From: Aphis gossypii
Taxonomy: Eukaryota; Arthropoda; Insecta; Hemiptera; Aphididae
DNA: 64,000 bases
NCBI RefSeq assembly: GCF_020184175.1
Contig: NW_026083058.1
Span: forward strand, 1-64,000
Reading direction: 5' to 3'
Below are positions 1 through 10,187 of the stretch, in pieces (positions within the stretch are counted from its first letter, which is position 1; the number at the start of each line of letters is the position of its first letter). The notes under the pieces are model-generated. The model saw only the letters and a list, made by a program, of their open reading frames with translations, searched no databases and was not told the origin of the DNA. Both the position numbers and the translations under genes were made by a program.

Positions 1-1783
1 CAGGAGAAAAAATTATGGTGATAACATTGCAAAGGGTGTTTTGCTACCAATTAAATTTCAATTCAAAAAGTATTTTGAATACAATAATAATAATAATTTA
101 AATGAATCTTTATTGAATTATGAATATTTAATGAGTACTTGATGTAATAATTTAATAAAACATTTTGTACATGGGAAACAATGGAAGGAAAAAGTTTCTC
201 TGTTTAATAATAAAATTGTTATTCCATATTATACGTATATTGACGATTTTGAGATAAACAATCCACTAGGTTCGCATGCTTCTGTTCAATCTCTTGCAGC
301 AGTTTACTATAGTTTTCCATTATTAGATCCATCGAAACTTAATAACATTCATTTAGCTGCATTAATAAAAACAGTCAATATGAAGGAGTTTGGTAATGAT
401 TTGTCTCTTCAAAGATTGATAGATGAATTAAATGATATTGAAGTTAATGGTATTAGTATATGTACACCAGAAAGTAATAAACAAGTACATTTCATTTTAG
501 GGCTTTTTATTGGGGATAATCTTGCATTAAATAGTATAAGTGAGTTTAGCAAATCTTTCTCAGCAAATTTCTTTTGTAGATTTTGCAAAGCTCATAAATC
601 TCTAACTCATACATTATGTGAGGACAATTATTCATAACTTCGTAATAATGTAAACTACTCTGAAGATGTCAATAAAAATAATTTTAAAGAGACTGGTATT
701 TATAGAGAAGCAATTTTTAATAATATAACTTCCTTTCATGTTGTAAAAAACTTTAGCGTAGACGTAAAGCATGATGTTTTTGAAGGCATTTGTCATTACA
801 ACATGTGCCATATAATAAATTATTACACAGAGTTGGTTAAAATATTTTCTTTAGAAGAGTTAAATTTTAGGAAACAAAATTTTAATTATGGATCCATTGA
901 AATTGGCAATATTTCTCCTCCTATTAAAACTATTCACTTGAAAAAATTTCATTTAAAAATGTCAGCTCGTGAGATGATGACATTTGTTCATTATTTTTCT
1001 TTAATAGTTGGTGATTTAATTCCTGAAGATGATGCAGTATGTTATTTTACTTAAATTTTTTGGAAATAGTTGATACTCTACTCTCAACTCAATTTACTCA
1101 AAATTAAATCCTTCTCTTAAAAAATAATATAAAACAACACAACTCTGACTATATTTTATTATTTCAAGACAATTTAAAATCAAAACATCATTTATTAACA
1201 CATTATCCAACAATAATTCTAAATTCAGGACCTCCCAAACATTTTTGGTGTTTTTGCTATGAGGCAAAACATAAGGAAATGAAAATATATGCTCATGTGA
1301 TAACTTCAAGAAAGAATATTTCTTTAACACTGGCAAAAAAATTTCAATACAAATTTATAAATAATATATTAAATAATTATCCTAATGAATGTGTAAAAGA
1401 AATGAGACATAAATTCTGTACTAATCACAATCTATTAATACAAAGAAATTTAGGTCTGTCTGTTGATGAATTTGACTGCTACTCTCAAGTTGAATTAAAA
1501 GGTACAACTTATAAAGTAGATTATTTAGTGTCCAATTTTACTGATGAACTTTGTCTGTATGAAATATTAGAAATTGTTTTCGTTAAAATAAATGGTGATA
1601 TTAAATTTATTGTGAATCAAGTTCAAATTGAAAACTATAATTCTCATTTAAAAGCATACCAGGTTAATAATATTCATAACTTTAAGTACATTTTGAGCCC
1701 CGAAAACTATAGTGGACCACCAATTAATACCAATAAGACATTTAAGGGGATTTGATGATTCGATTAAAAGAATATTATTAATT
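1..1783 (+). pseudogene. Decayed transposase-like ORF (unnamed animal TE family)
   Basis: Coding similarity runs almost continuously but is broken. The segment has in-frame stops near 139 and at 635-637, shifts frame near 1045, and shifts again near 1752 just before the end. Visible conserved blocks are YIDDFEINNPLGSHASVQ (about 238-291), GLFIGDNLALNSI with FCRFCKAHK (about 500-595), FHVVKN followed by a histidine/aspartate block DVKHDVFEGICHYN (about 740-800), and SGPPKHFWC (about 1224-1250). I recognise this arrangement from uncharacterised transposon-encoded proteins that occur in many copies in animal genomes, but I cannot name the superfamily with confidence. The 5' end lies outside the window. 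It is unlikely to give a functional protein. A relationship to the spliced gene just downstream is possible but unproven. Confidence 0.6.
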
Positions 1784-1997
1784 GATAATTATTATTAGTA
1801 ATACTAATTTATTAATGTAACTTATAATGTACCTATATTTACTTTTTATTAGTTGAAATTACTTATCAAAGATGTTTAGGTAAGAAACCTAAAGAGATTA
1901 ATTTCAAATTGACTAGGTACTATAATTAAGTAGTTCTATACTATTTTGTATCTTGAATAACTATAATAATATAATATTATACATTATATTATTTCAG

Positions 1998-3320
1998 ATC
2001 AGCAAATTGATGTTGAAACATTACAGTACATACAACATCATCACATAGCAATGTTATTGAATGATTTTCCACTTGGTATCATGATACGATTTGAGCATTA
2101 TGTGAAGAAATATCAAAACCCTTCAAAAAATCATTCTGATATAACAATAATAAATTCAAAAATAACTACAACAAATGAATTGCCTTGTACTTCAGTTCAA
2201 CCTTCTGAACTTTCTGAACTTTCTGAAAAAAAAAAGGAAACTGTTGAACTAGTACAAATGTTATTAAATAATATTCAAGGTTCTTTAATATTCGACTATT
2301 TTAAAAACCATAACATGCTAAATGAAAGTTGCCGAAATTTACTGATTGAGATTATCATAAGTGATTTGATAAAGAAGAACTTGACTATGACAATAAAATT
2401 AGCAAATTATTTTGCTGATGCTATTGTTACTGTTTTTCCTTCTAAAATAAAAGTAAATATTTCCTTTTAATAAAACTCATAAATTACATATTATTATTAC
2501 ATTCACTATGGTTTGTGACACAATTTTTTAAAATGCATTCTATTAATTCTTAAAACTATAAACCTATATACAATTATATAGGTAATTTGTTATATTAATT
2601 CTTATTAGATTTATTTGATTTATTAGGATATTTATTTTATTAAAGACTCAGTAAACAAAAGTCCCACAGGAAAATTATATAGGTAGTAAATATTTTAATA
2701 CAATACGTACTATGAAACAAAATGGATTAATACCAGTTATTCATAAAGAGCCAAGTCAATTAAAAACAAATGTGTCCAGTACCAGGGATGTCCTGAACAA
2801 CTGTTTTAGTAATTTTTTATACCTATTTTAATCAAACACATATTAATTAATTTTTATTCAAATATTCAGTATACTTTATTAATAAAATAAAATATTATAA
2901 ATAGTAGACACACACACCCACTTATATGTATATTATACTATTATAATTGTGCGTAAGTACTATTATTATATATGTATTATATCATACCTAAATACAATAT
3001 AAATAGGTCAGGATAATTATTTATTTAATAAGAGGCTTAAAGATTCTACCATTAATTTTGGTTTAATATTTATATTAATAATGCACAACTTTTGTTTTAT
3101 TCATTTAGAACTTGAACCTGACTCAGAACAGTGTAGTTCTTATTTATCAGATAAAAATATGACTTGGCCGGAAATCGAAGAAATCTGGAAAAAAACTATA
3201 AATTATAGACTTCTTTTCATTAAAAATAATAATCCAGCAGAAATATTCAATAAATGGCAGCATTATACAAAGCCAATGGGCTATAAACTAGTAAGTTTGC
3301 AGCAGACTCTTAAAGTATAG
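1998..3320 (+). pseudogene. Spliced gene fragment, unknown function, probably TE-associated
   Basis: Three coding blocks look like exons. Exon A (1998-about 2452) follows the acceptor TATTTCAG and ends at AAA|GTAAAT; it contains a Ser/Glu/Leu-rich linker and the block DLIKKNLTMTIKLANYFADA. Exon B (about 2625-2810) begins after TTATTAG and contains SPTGKLY and FNTIRTMKQNGLIP, but an in-frame stop or internal GT site breaks it. Exon C (3110-3320) follows TTCATTTAG and has PWxx-like MTWPEIEEIWKKTINYR and PMGYKL, then a stop. Similar multi-exon proteins are common in insect genomes as uncharacterised family members. The function is not recognised. The AT-rich intron between exons B and C has a short CA-rich run near 2909. 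Confidence 0.45.
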
Positions 3321-3424
3321 ATTACATTGAATTTTTCTGCATAGCAAAATTATACATTTTTAATAACCCCCCAATCATTTTGAGCCTAAGAACGACTGGT
3401 TTTGTTTTATTTAGGTACCTGTAT

Positions 3425-6400
3425 ATTCTCCCCCGGCGGGACTCACCTTGACGCGGTGGGGGAGCTTGCGGGTCTTTAACTAGATCTTACCAAACGGTCC
3501 CAGCCCTACTCGGGCTATTCACAGAGCCTTACCTTAACTGGTTGGGCAGGTCCGCTCCACCTGCAAGCACCTGCAAACGGAGATAGGTAAAAGTAGCACT
3601 GACCTAAAATCCCCCTGGCGATAGGGTTAAAACGCAAGTGAAGGAAATCACTTTAAAAACCCACCTCTTCCAAAGCCCCAGCTGGCAGGCGAGAAGCGGA
3701 AGCAGCAGCAGCCTCAACACCACCAGCCCCGGCAGCAGCCACAACCTGAGTAGCGACTGAGGCAACAGGCTACGAGGAAGAAGGAAAAGAAGAATTGGCC
3801 CAGCAAGGAACAGCAGCAGCAGCAGCAACAACAACATCGGGTAGAGTCGGAGCAGCCAAGTCAGGAAGCGGATCAGGACCAACAGTAGCAGCCTACGTGG
3901 AGTCAGATGGCGAAAAGGACCAGGAAGTCAAAGAAGGAAGATCCTCCCCAAAAAAGGAGCAACCCACGACAGCTGAAAGACTTGCCCGACTGCAGCGAAG
4001 GGTCCCAAAAACGGCGGCGGTCATCATCGACCGCCCAGTCGACAACGGTTCACTAATCGCTGCGATGAGGAAAGTGTCCAGCTCAATCAACCTCGCATCA
4101 CTCGGCGTCAATGTGTTGACAACGAGAAAGACGAGAGCGGGCGGTATACTATTGAAGGTCGATGGGATCGAGGATCACCGGGGTCGCAGCCGGGGACGTT
4201 AGAATCCAGAGGAACGCTGGTGGCCGGGGTGAGTACGTGGCCAGCCTAACCCTGCCTTTCAAGGACGCGATTCAGCTGGTGGAAACAGAGGTAGTTGTCA
4301 TAAGCTGGACGAAATGCAGAGTCAAGTGGATAGAAAAAAACCAGCCCACCTGCTACCGATGCCAAGGAAGAGGCCATCTCGCCGCTGAATGCCCCAATGC
4401 CCCAATGATGCAAAGCCCCGCCGCTGTCACAGGTGCCGAGATGAGGGCCATCTCGAGAGGGACTGCATGCAACTCTCGCGGAGACAGCAGACAGAGCCAG
4501 CAGAAGCCGACAGTATCCCAGCGGGGGAATACTCAACGGCTGGAGGAGTCGCCCTGTGCGCAGCTGACTGATCTACAATGACAGGCCTAAGCTTCGTCCA
4601 ATGCAATCTCAACCACTGCCGTGCAGCACAAGACCTGCTCACACAGTACATGGTTGAGGAGAGAATCGATATCGCGCTCTTAAGCGATCATTATAAAGCG
4701 GATGCCCACTCCACGGCCTGGATCGCCAATGCAGGATCCAGCAGGGCCGCCATTTATATCCCGAATAATGCGGTGACCATAGGTAACGTAATACGAGACC
4801 CAGAGTTCGTCTCAGTTCGCCTTAACGGGGTGCAGGTATACTGCTGCTACGCGTCCCCCAACCGGCCGCTGGAAGAATTCTGCGACATGCTCCATCGATT
4901 AGAGGGCAGCATCCGATCCGCCCATTGGGTGGGTGTCCCATCGTAGTTGCTGGAGACTTCAACAGCAGATCAGCCACCTGGGGTGACTGAGTTGAAAATA
5001 GGAGAGGCGAGGAACTGTGCTTACTGATTGAGTCTCTTGACCTTGCTGTCATGAACATAGGCATAACCTTTGCCAGAAGTGCCGGTTCGATAGTAGACAT
5101 CACAGCAGCGTCGGATTCTCTGGCCAGTCGCGTTGTCAACTGGAGAGTGCTAGAGTCAGTGTTTAACTTCAGCGACCATCCCTACATACGCTTCTCCCTG
5201 ATGCTAAATTCAGCCAGCACCACAACAAGCTGCCCGCAGGTCCCCAGCGGCTGGGATACCTCTGGCGGGATTGACAGCGACTCACTCCTCACTGGCCTGT
5301 TGCTCACTGAATGGCTTGACGGAGGAACCCCCTGGATGAGCAAGACGCAGACTCGGGAGCTGTTTCTTTTCGGTCGAGGGTGACAACTGCATGAAATTTT
5401 GCCCTCCCCGCGCGCCGAGTCTCCAAACCCGGAAAGCCTCCGGTACACTGGTGGACTGTAGAAATCGATTCCCTCCGCTCTGAATGTGTTAGGGCAAAAC
5501 GCCGGAAAGTGCGAATGGTGGCTCGCATAACTTGCCTACGCCAGCGAGCCAATGCTGAACTCACGAGGACCAACGATGCATTCCGCGAGGCAAAGAAGCA
5601 GCTCAAATCCGCCATCCAAATGAACAAGAAAACTTGCTGGCCGGAGCTTATTTCATCAGTAGATAGCGACCCTTTCGTGAAGCCGTATAAACTCGTGATG
5701 CGGAAGCTGAGGGGCCCCCCGCGTCATTGACAATGGAGCGTCAGACGCTGGATGCCGTCATTGACACCCTGTTCCCGACGTACCAGAATAGCGTAGGATC
5801 GCCGCTACTGCACGCTGTTCCTCCCGTTCCGTTTACAGCGGTGGAGCTCGAGGCGGCAATGCACAGGATAAGGAGCAAAAACAAAGCCCCTGGCCCAGAT
5901 GGCATTACGTCCAAAATCCTTTCGGCAGTACACAAAGCAGACTCGCACATCCTCCTCGGGCTCTTCAACAATTGTCTTGGGAGTGGAACCTTCCCGATGG
6001 AGTGGAAGTCATCTCGGGTGGTGCTCCTTAGGAAAGGAAACAAACCAGAGGGAGTCCCGTCGTCCTACCGGCCACTTTGCCTACTCAACGACGTCGGGAA
6101 GGTGCTGGAATCCCTGCTCTCTCGGAGATTAGAAGACCACATCACCCGTAGAGGCGGACAGTCTCCAAATCAGTACGGATTCAGGAAGAAGCGGTCTACC
6201 GATGACGCGGTACTGGACCTACACAACACCATCACCCAGGAAGTTAACAACGGAAAATTCTGCTTAGCAATCGGCATCGATATAAAGAATGCGTTCAACT
6301 CCGTCCAATGGCCCGACATCTTGATCACACTTGAGAGGTGGGAGGCCCCGGCGCATCTTTATCAAATGTTCCGCTCCTACTTCTAGGGCAGATCCGGAAC

Positions 6401-7187
6401 GTTGCCAACGTGCATCTCGCTAGAAGGAAGTATGGATGTGGAAATCTCAGAAGGAGTGCCCCAGGGCTCTGTCGTCGGTCCCCTCTTTTGGAACGTAGCG
6501 TTCGACCCCGTCCTTAGAGAGGAAGTGCCCCAAGGAGCAAAGTTAGGGCTTTGCGGACGACACCCTTATAGTGACCTCGTCCAACACCACTGCCGAGCTA
6601 GAGTCCATAGCCAATGTCACCATCAACCTAGTAGAAGGGCGAATTTCCAACCTAGGCCTACAGAAAGCGGCCGAGAAAACCGAGGCGGTCGTATTCAGAA
6701 ACAAATATAAGTGGGATAAACCACTGCTAACGGTATGCGGTAGCCCCATCGCACTAACTGCTAACGAAATGAGGTACCTCGGTATGATCATTGACAAGTC
6801 GCTACTTTTTAAGAGCCACTTGAAGAAAGCTGCGGCCAAGGCAGAAGGGATTGGTATGCAACTGGCACGCCTCATGCCGAATGTAGGTGGCCCACGCGAA
6901 GATAGACGGCGTTTGTTGTCCTTAGTCGTGCATTCTGTACTGCTGTACGGTGCCCCAGTTAGGGCACACACCCTGGACCTCGTGCCCGGCAACGTCAGGC
7001 TTCTAAACAAGACCCAGCGCAAAGTCCTACTGCGTTGCATGTGTGCCTACCGTAAGGTTTCTGAAGCGGCTCTGAACGTACTGTCGTCGACCTTGCCGGC
7101 TGACTTACTAGCCAGAGAACGGGAGTCTGAGTTCAGGAAAAGGCGGGGTGATTTGAACGCCCGGGATAAACCCTGGTTTATTAAAAC
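3425..7187 (+). mobile_element. R1-clade non-LTR retrotransposon, 3'-truncated, degenerate
   Basis: A sharply GC-rich island starts at about 3425 in AT-rich surroundings. It has a roughly 370-nt 5' region, a gag-like ORF1 with two CCHC knuckles, and an ORF2 with an apurinic-type endonuclease followed by reverse transcriptase. The order endonuclease-RT and the paired knuckles CYRC..H..C and CHRC..H..C match the R1/TRAS group. The 3' end is missing: the ORF2 C-terminal zinc motif and poly(A) tail are absent and the sequence switches at 7187/7188 to a minus-strand element. Both ORFs are broken by frameshifts and stops, so this is an inactive copy. Confidence 0.8.
3795..4571 (+). pseudogene. R1-like ORF1 (Gag-like nucleic-acid-binding protein)
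   Basis: Three frame segments form one decayed ORF1: 3795-4202, 4162-about 4400 (shifted +1) and about 4400-4571 (original frame). The middle part, ending with TRKTRAGGILLKVDG, resembles the conserved Gag core of R1-clade elements. It is followed by CYRCQGRGHLAAEC and, in another frame, CHRCRDEGHLERDC, two zinc knuckles that bind element RNA in this family. The N-terminus is rich in Ala, Gln and Arg. No clear ATG opens the frame, so the true start is uncertain. ORF2 starts 7 nt after the TGA, the close spacing expected for reinitiation-type translation. Confidence 0.7.
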
Positions 7188-7191
7188 CTAA
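4578..7191 (+). pseudogene. R1-like ORF2 endonuclease/reverse transcriptase, broken
   Basis: The ATG at 4578 opens an endonuclease domain that starts FVQCNLNHCRAAQDLL. After a frameshift near 4943 come VVAGDFNSRSATWGD and, downstream, NFSDHPYIRFSL, the terminal SDH motif of APE-type endonucleases. The RT follows in 5727-6550 with NKAPGPDGI, NQYGFRKKRSTDDAV, GIDIKNAFNSVQW and EGVPQGSVVGPLFWNV. The catalytic FADD box near 6550 is interrupted by a frameshift. The thumb region continues in 6571-7191. There is an in-frame stop at 6384-6386 and at least four frame changes. The protein would nick target DNA and prime reverse transcription; this copy cannot. The last codons before TAA at 7191 run into the neighbouring element. 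Confidence 0.8.
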
Positions 7192-7796
7192 GTTTCGCCG
7201 CAAGTTTGGCATTGATCAGGTTTAGTTCTGTGTATAAGGTGTTTATGAGTCACCCATGTGTGACCTATCCATAGTCTGTTTAGAATTACTTCCTGGCGTC
7301 TTGGTAATGCCAAAATTGGCCATGGGAAGACTGTGGGTTTTATTTTATCGAGCTTGGTGCGGAGCGTTGACCACAAGATCTGCCATTGTGTTAATATGTG
7401 GTTGTCGATGGTGGTTTTTAGGTCCTGGAAAGTATAGGTGTGGATTTGGTAAGAGATATGGGAGGAGATGGCTTCTTCGGCATATGTATCAGCCAATTCA
7501 TTTCCCTGGATTCTGACATGGCTAGGTACCCAACAGAGAATGATGGTCTGTGCATTGGTTTTGAGAAGATGTATCTGATTGTGAATTTTTCTAGTTATAT
7601 TGTTTGGTTGGTGTATATTTAAAATACCAGTAAGGGTGCTGAGAGAGTCACTAAAGATTATAGATTTACTTATTCCATTTTCATATATGATATCGAGAGC
7701 TTGAGAAATCGCAGTGGCTTCGGCTGTAAAGACTGAGCAGAAATTCGGTAGCTTGAACATTTGTTTTGTTTCGTCGTATACCACTGCGGCTCTCAC
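7188..7796 (-). pseudogene. RNase H domain and C-terminus of non-LTR ORF2
   Basis: A 202-residue open stretch carries an RNase H fold. FTAEATAISQAL gives the conserved Glu, IIFSDSLSTLTGI the second acidic residue, and WVPSHVRIQGNELADTYAEE the WxPxHxxxxGNExAD motif. It ends with LPRRQEVILNRLWIGHTW and CQTCGE, the start of a zinc motif that is cut off. RNase H would remove the RNA strand after reverse transcription. Upstream coding (7797-8014) is in other frames. Confidence 0.8.
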
Positions 7797-8014
7797 GCCC
7801 GAGTTTGTTTTGGACCCGTCAGTGAAAAACTTAGTATGCTCTTTGTGGTTGTTTGAGAATGAATGAAATTATTTTCTGTATACACTGGGCAAAGTATTGG
7901 CTTTAGGAAGTAAGGATAATGTGATGTTTATATGTTTATATTGATATCCATGATCAACGGTGGAATGTGAGGACATTCGTGTCTAATAGTTCCGGAAACG
8001 TCAATATTTGTGTT

Positions 8015-8479
8015 TTAGAGGAGGTTTCTAATACCTTGATGTGAGGGAAGGTTGTTTTGTGTACGCCTAGCGGCTAGAAGCATGGCATTCTTTTTTCTTA
8101 TTAGGCAGATGGGAAGGGATTGAGTAATGTTAAGTAGGCTGAGAATTGGGCTCGAACAAAATGCTCCAGAAACTAACCTTAGACCGGAGTTATGTATAGT
8201 TTCAATCATTTTTAAATTCGAAGGTTTCGCATTGATGAAGAGGAAGGATCCGTATTCTAATTTTGACAGAATAAGGGATTTGTATATAATTTTGAGTGAA
8301 GACGATTTTGCGCCCCAAGAGGTGAGGGTCAACATCTTGAGAATGTTTATTCTTGTTATAGTTGCTTTTCTAAGTTCTTTCAGGTGGGCATGCCAATTAT
8401 TTCTTGTGTCAAATACGATTCCTAAGATTTTTACACAACACAAGACTTTTAAAAATCTTAGGAATCGTATTTGACACAA
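8015..8479 (-). pseudogene. RT thumb fragment of the same non-LTR ORF2
   Basis: A 154-residue frame includes ILGIVFDTRNNWHAHLKEL, ILKMLTLTSWGAKSSSLK and SKLEYGSFLFINAKPS, the typical region after the RT palm in Jockey/I-type ORF2 (fixed-spacing 'LGV.FD..L.W..H' and 'S.LEYG' blocks). The RT palm is missing upstream. The 5' end of the frame is part of the inverted duplication, so its first residues derive from the foldback. Confidence 0.7.
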
Positions 8480-8564
8480 GAAATAATTGGCATGACCACC
8501 TGAAAGAACTTAGAAAAGCAACTATAACAAGAATAAACATTCTCAACCTCACCTCTTGGGGCGC
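8310..8564. repeat. Inverted duplication/foldback within truncated retrotransposon
   Basis: The sequence 8310-8432 is repeated in reverse complement at about 8451-8564, leaving a loop of roughly 18 nt. Both arms encode the same RT-thumb segment. The right arm lacks about nine bases near 8548 and has few substitutions. Such structures can arise by template switching or twin priming during target-primed reverse transcription, but here the segment is duplicated rather than simply inverted. Confidence 0.85.
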
Positions 8565-9559
8565 AATTTATATTCTTATATTGGTACTATATTGTAATGT
8601 TCTTATATATATAATATATATATACATATATTGTTTTTATTATTTAAAATAAGTCTTATAAGTTATAATACATAACATTTTTTTAAAGCTTAAACCTATT
8701 TTTAAGTATTTTATATTTAAAATAAGTCCTATGAGTTATAATACATTAATACATAACATTTGTTAAAATGTTAAACCTATTTTACTTGTTAACTGTATAC
8801 TATAATAATATAATGTATGTAATTTTTTTTAAATAAAAAGTTGGTTATATTATTATTTATTACTGTTGTTTAATTTATTATTTAACTCAAAGTAAAATAT
8901 TTGGTAACTATACTGTTCATATTCTGTTAAATGTAATAATATATTATGTACCATATAAATAGATTATAATATATATTTGAACTGTAATTAAATTATGCAA
9001 ATCATATTATATATATAGTATAACATTTAAATTAAACAAATAATATTTTCAAAACCATTAGTATTTAATTAATTCAACAATTTGGTTTTACTGAAATAAA
9101 TATATTTTTGTTAAATTTATCAGTAAAAGTTTTGGTCTAATAACTTAGGTTTGTTAAAATAAATAGTATTTTGTTAATTCAATGATACAAGTATATTAAA
9201 TACATACAATTTATAGTAGAATTAATAAAGATCTACCTTAAATTAACAAAGTTCTATTTTAATTGGTTTATAATTTTATACAGTAGGTATATTGATAAAA
9301 CATTTTGTTAAATCTACAATGTTACTTATCAAAGTGTGAATTTAACAAAATTCACATCCTCGTATCAATAATTGTTTTATGGAACGTATATTAACAATGA
9401 TTTTATTGGATCAACCTATATTGTAATTGAAATTACAGGTATTTTTTGTTCAGTGTATGTTAAACCTAAAAAATAAATTAAAATTTTGTTATTTCTAGAA
9501 TGAATTTATAGCTTATTATTCGTAATTAAATATCTATTCAGATTCCTCTTTATATAGTT
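8565..9559. other. AT-rich stretch without recognised gene
   Basis: No ORF of interest. The region is rich in A/T runs, includes a direct repetition of about 50 nt (AAATAAGTCxTATxAGTTATAATACAT near 8647 and 8717) and many TTTTGTTAA/TTAACAAAA words between 9046 and 9460, possibly an old MITE. It should contain, or once contained, the 3' end and 3' LTR of the Gypsy element that starts at 20717, but I see no match to that LTR. Confidence 0.6.
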
Positions 9560-9599
9560 ATAAATGAATCATATGTATACTCTAACATGTTAATTGTTT

Positions 9600-9724
9600 T
9601 TTATTATCTTTACGTTTACCGGTTCATTGGTCTCGATAACCTCAAATGGCCCTAACCAATTAGGTTCTAACTTGTTCTTTTTTTTTTCATATTTTTCATT
9701 AATATTTTATCATTTACTTTTATT
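9600..9724 (-). pseudogene. Gypsy integrase C-terminal segment, separated from its core
   Basis: Minus-strand translation contains a lysine-rich stretch followed by KLEPNWLGPFEVIE, the GPF/Y motif of Ty3/Gypsy integrases, which helps multimerisation and DNA binding. The reading frame is the same as that entering the CR1-like insertion at 14271 when one copy of ACTAGT is removed. This places the segment as the continuation of the integrase at 14303-15416. Confidence 0.8.
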
Positions 9725-9730
9725 ACTAGT
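9725..9730. repeat. Left target-site duplication ACTAGT
   Basis: ACTAGT occurs immediately before the non-LTR element and again at 14271-14276 immediately after its AT-rich tail. The hexamer is palindromic, but the interrupted Gypsy reading frame resumes exactly across it. Confidence 0.75.
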
Positions 9731-10187
9731 TGAAAATGTAATATAACGTAAACACACATTAATTAGCTCCGTACTTACTTTTTGTTTTTACTGGTCATAA
9801 TAGTCAGTTTTTTTTCATTCTTAAGTCCAAAAAATTATAAAAAGTTCGCGTACAGACTGGTGTCGGTGTTGAGTCAGTCTGTTTAATATATTTCCATTAA
9901 GGGCCGTTTTTCCTTTTGTTCAAGAAGTGAAGGTAAATTATATTTATACATCTTATCGACGGTTGCTGCTCATTACAGCACAGTGCACGCGTATACACGA
10001 TTGTATTATTACTCTCGTTATCTTCATTTCGTCCGCGGCACGTGACAAGGTCATCATAATTACGTTATCGTTTATATTGGAATTAGACTATTTTGCTTTA
10101 ACTGATTATTCAAGGCGTTTAATTACTACTGCTATTTGTCTTGCATCTCTTCTCATTTAAGGAGTTTTATCTGCCACAAATTCTACT

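Larger units (their letters stand above)
7188..8564 (-). mobile_element. 5'-truncated non-LTR retrotransposon with RNase H (Jockey/I group)
   Basis: Reading the minus strand from 8479 to 7188 gives the RT thumb, a linker, an RNase H domain and a CxxC C-terminal motif, the order of the ORF2 end in RNase H-bearing non-LTR elements. No 5' part is present and the 3' end stops inside the terminal zinc motif at the junction with the R1-like element. At its 5' side the element folds back on itself as an inverted partial duplication (see repeat at 8310-8564). Confidence 0.75.

Noticed and set aside
3604..3882. Minus-strand Leu-rich ORF that looks like a membrane protein
   Set aside because: It is the reverse of the CAG/Gln-Ala-rich 5' part of the R1-like element; hydrophobicity is a composition effect.
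4822..5139. Minus-strand ORFs within 4.2-7.0 kb
   Set aside because: They are antisense to the R1-like ORF2 and have no domain of their own; GC-rich sequence makes chance ORFs common.
7256..7622. Plus-strand ORFs over the RNase H region
   Set aside because: Antisense to the RNase H frame, which has clear motifs.
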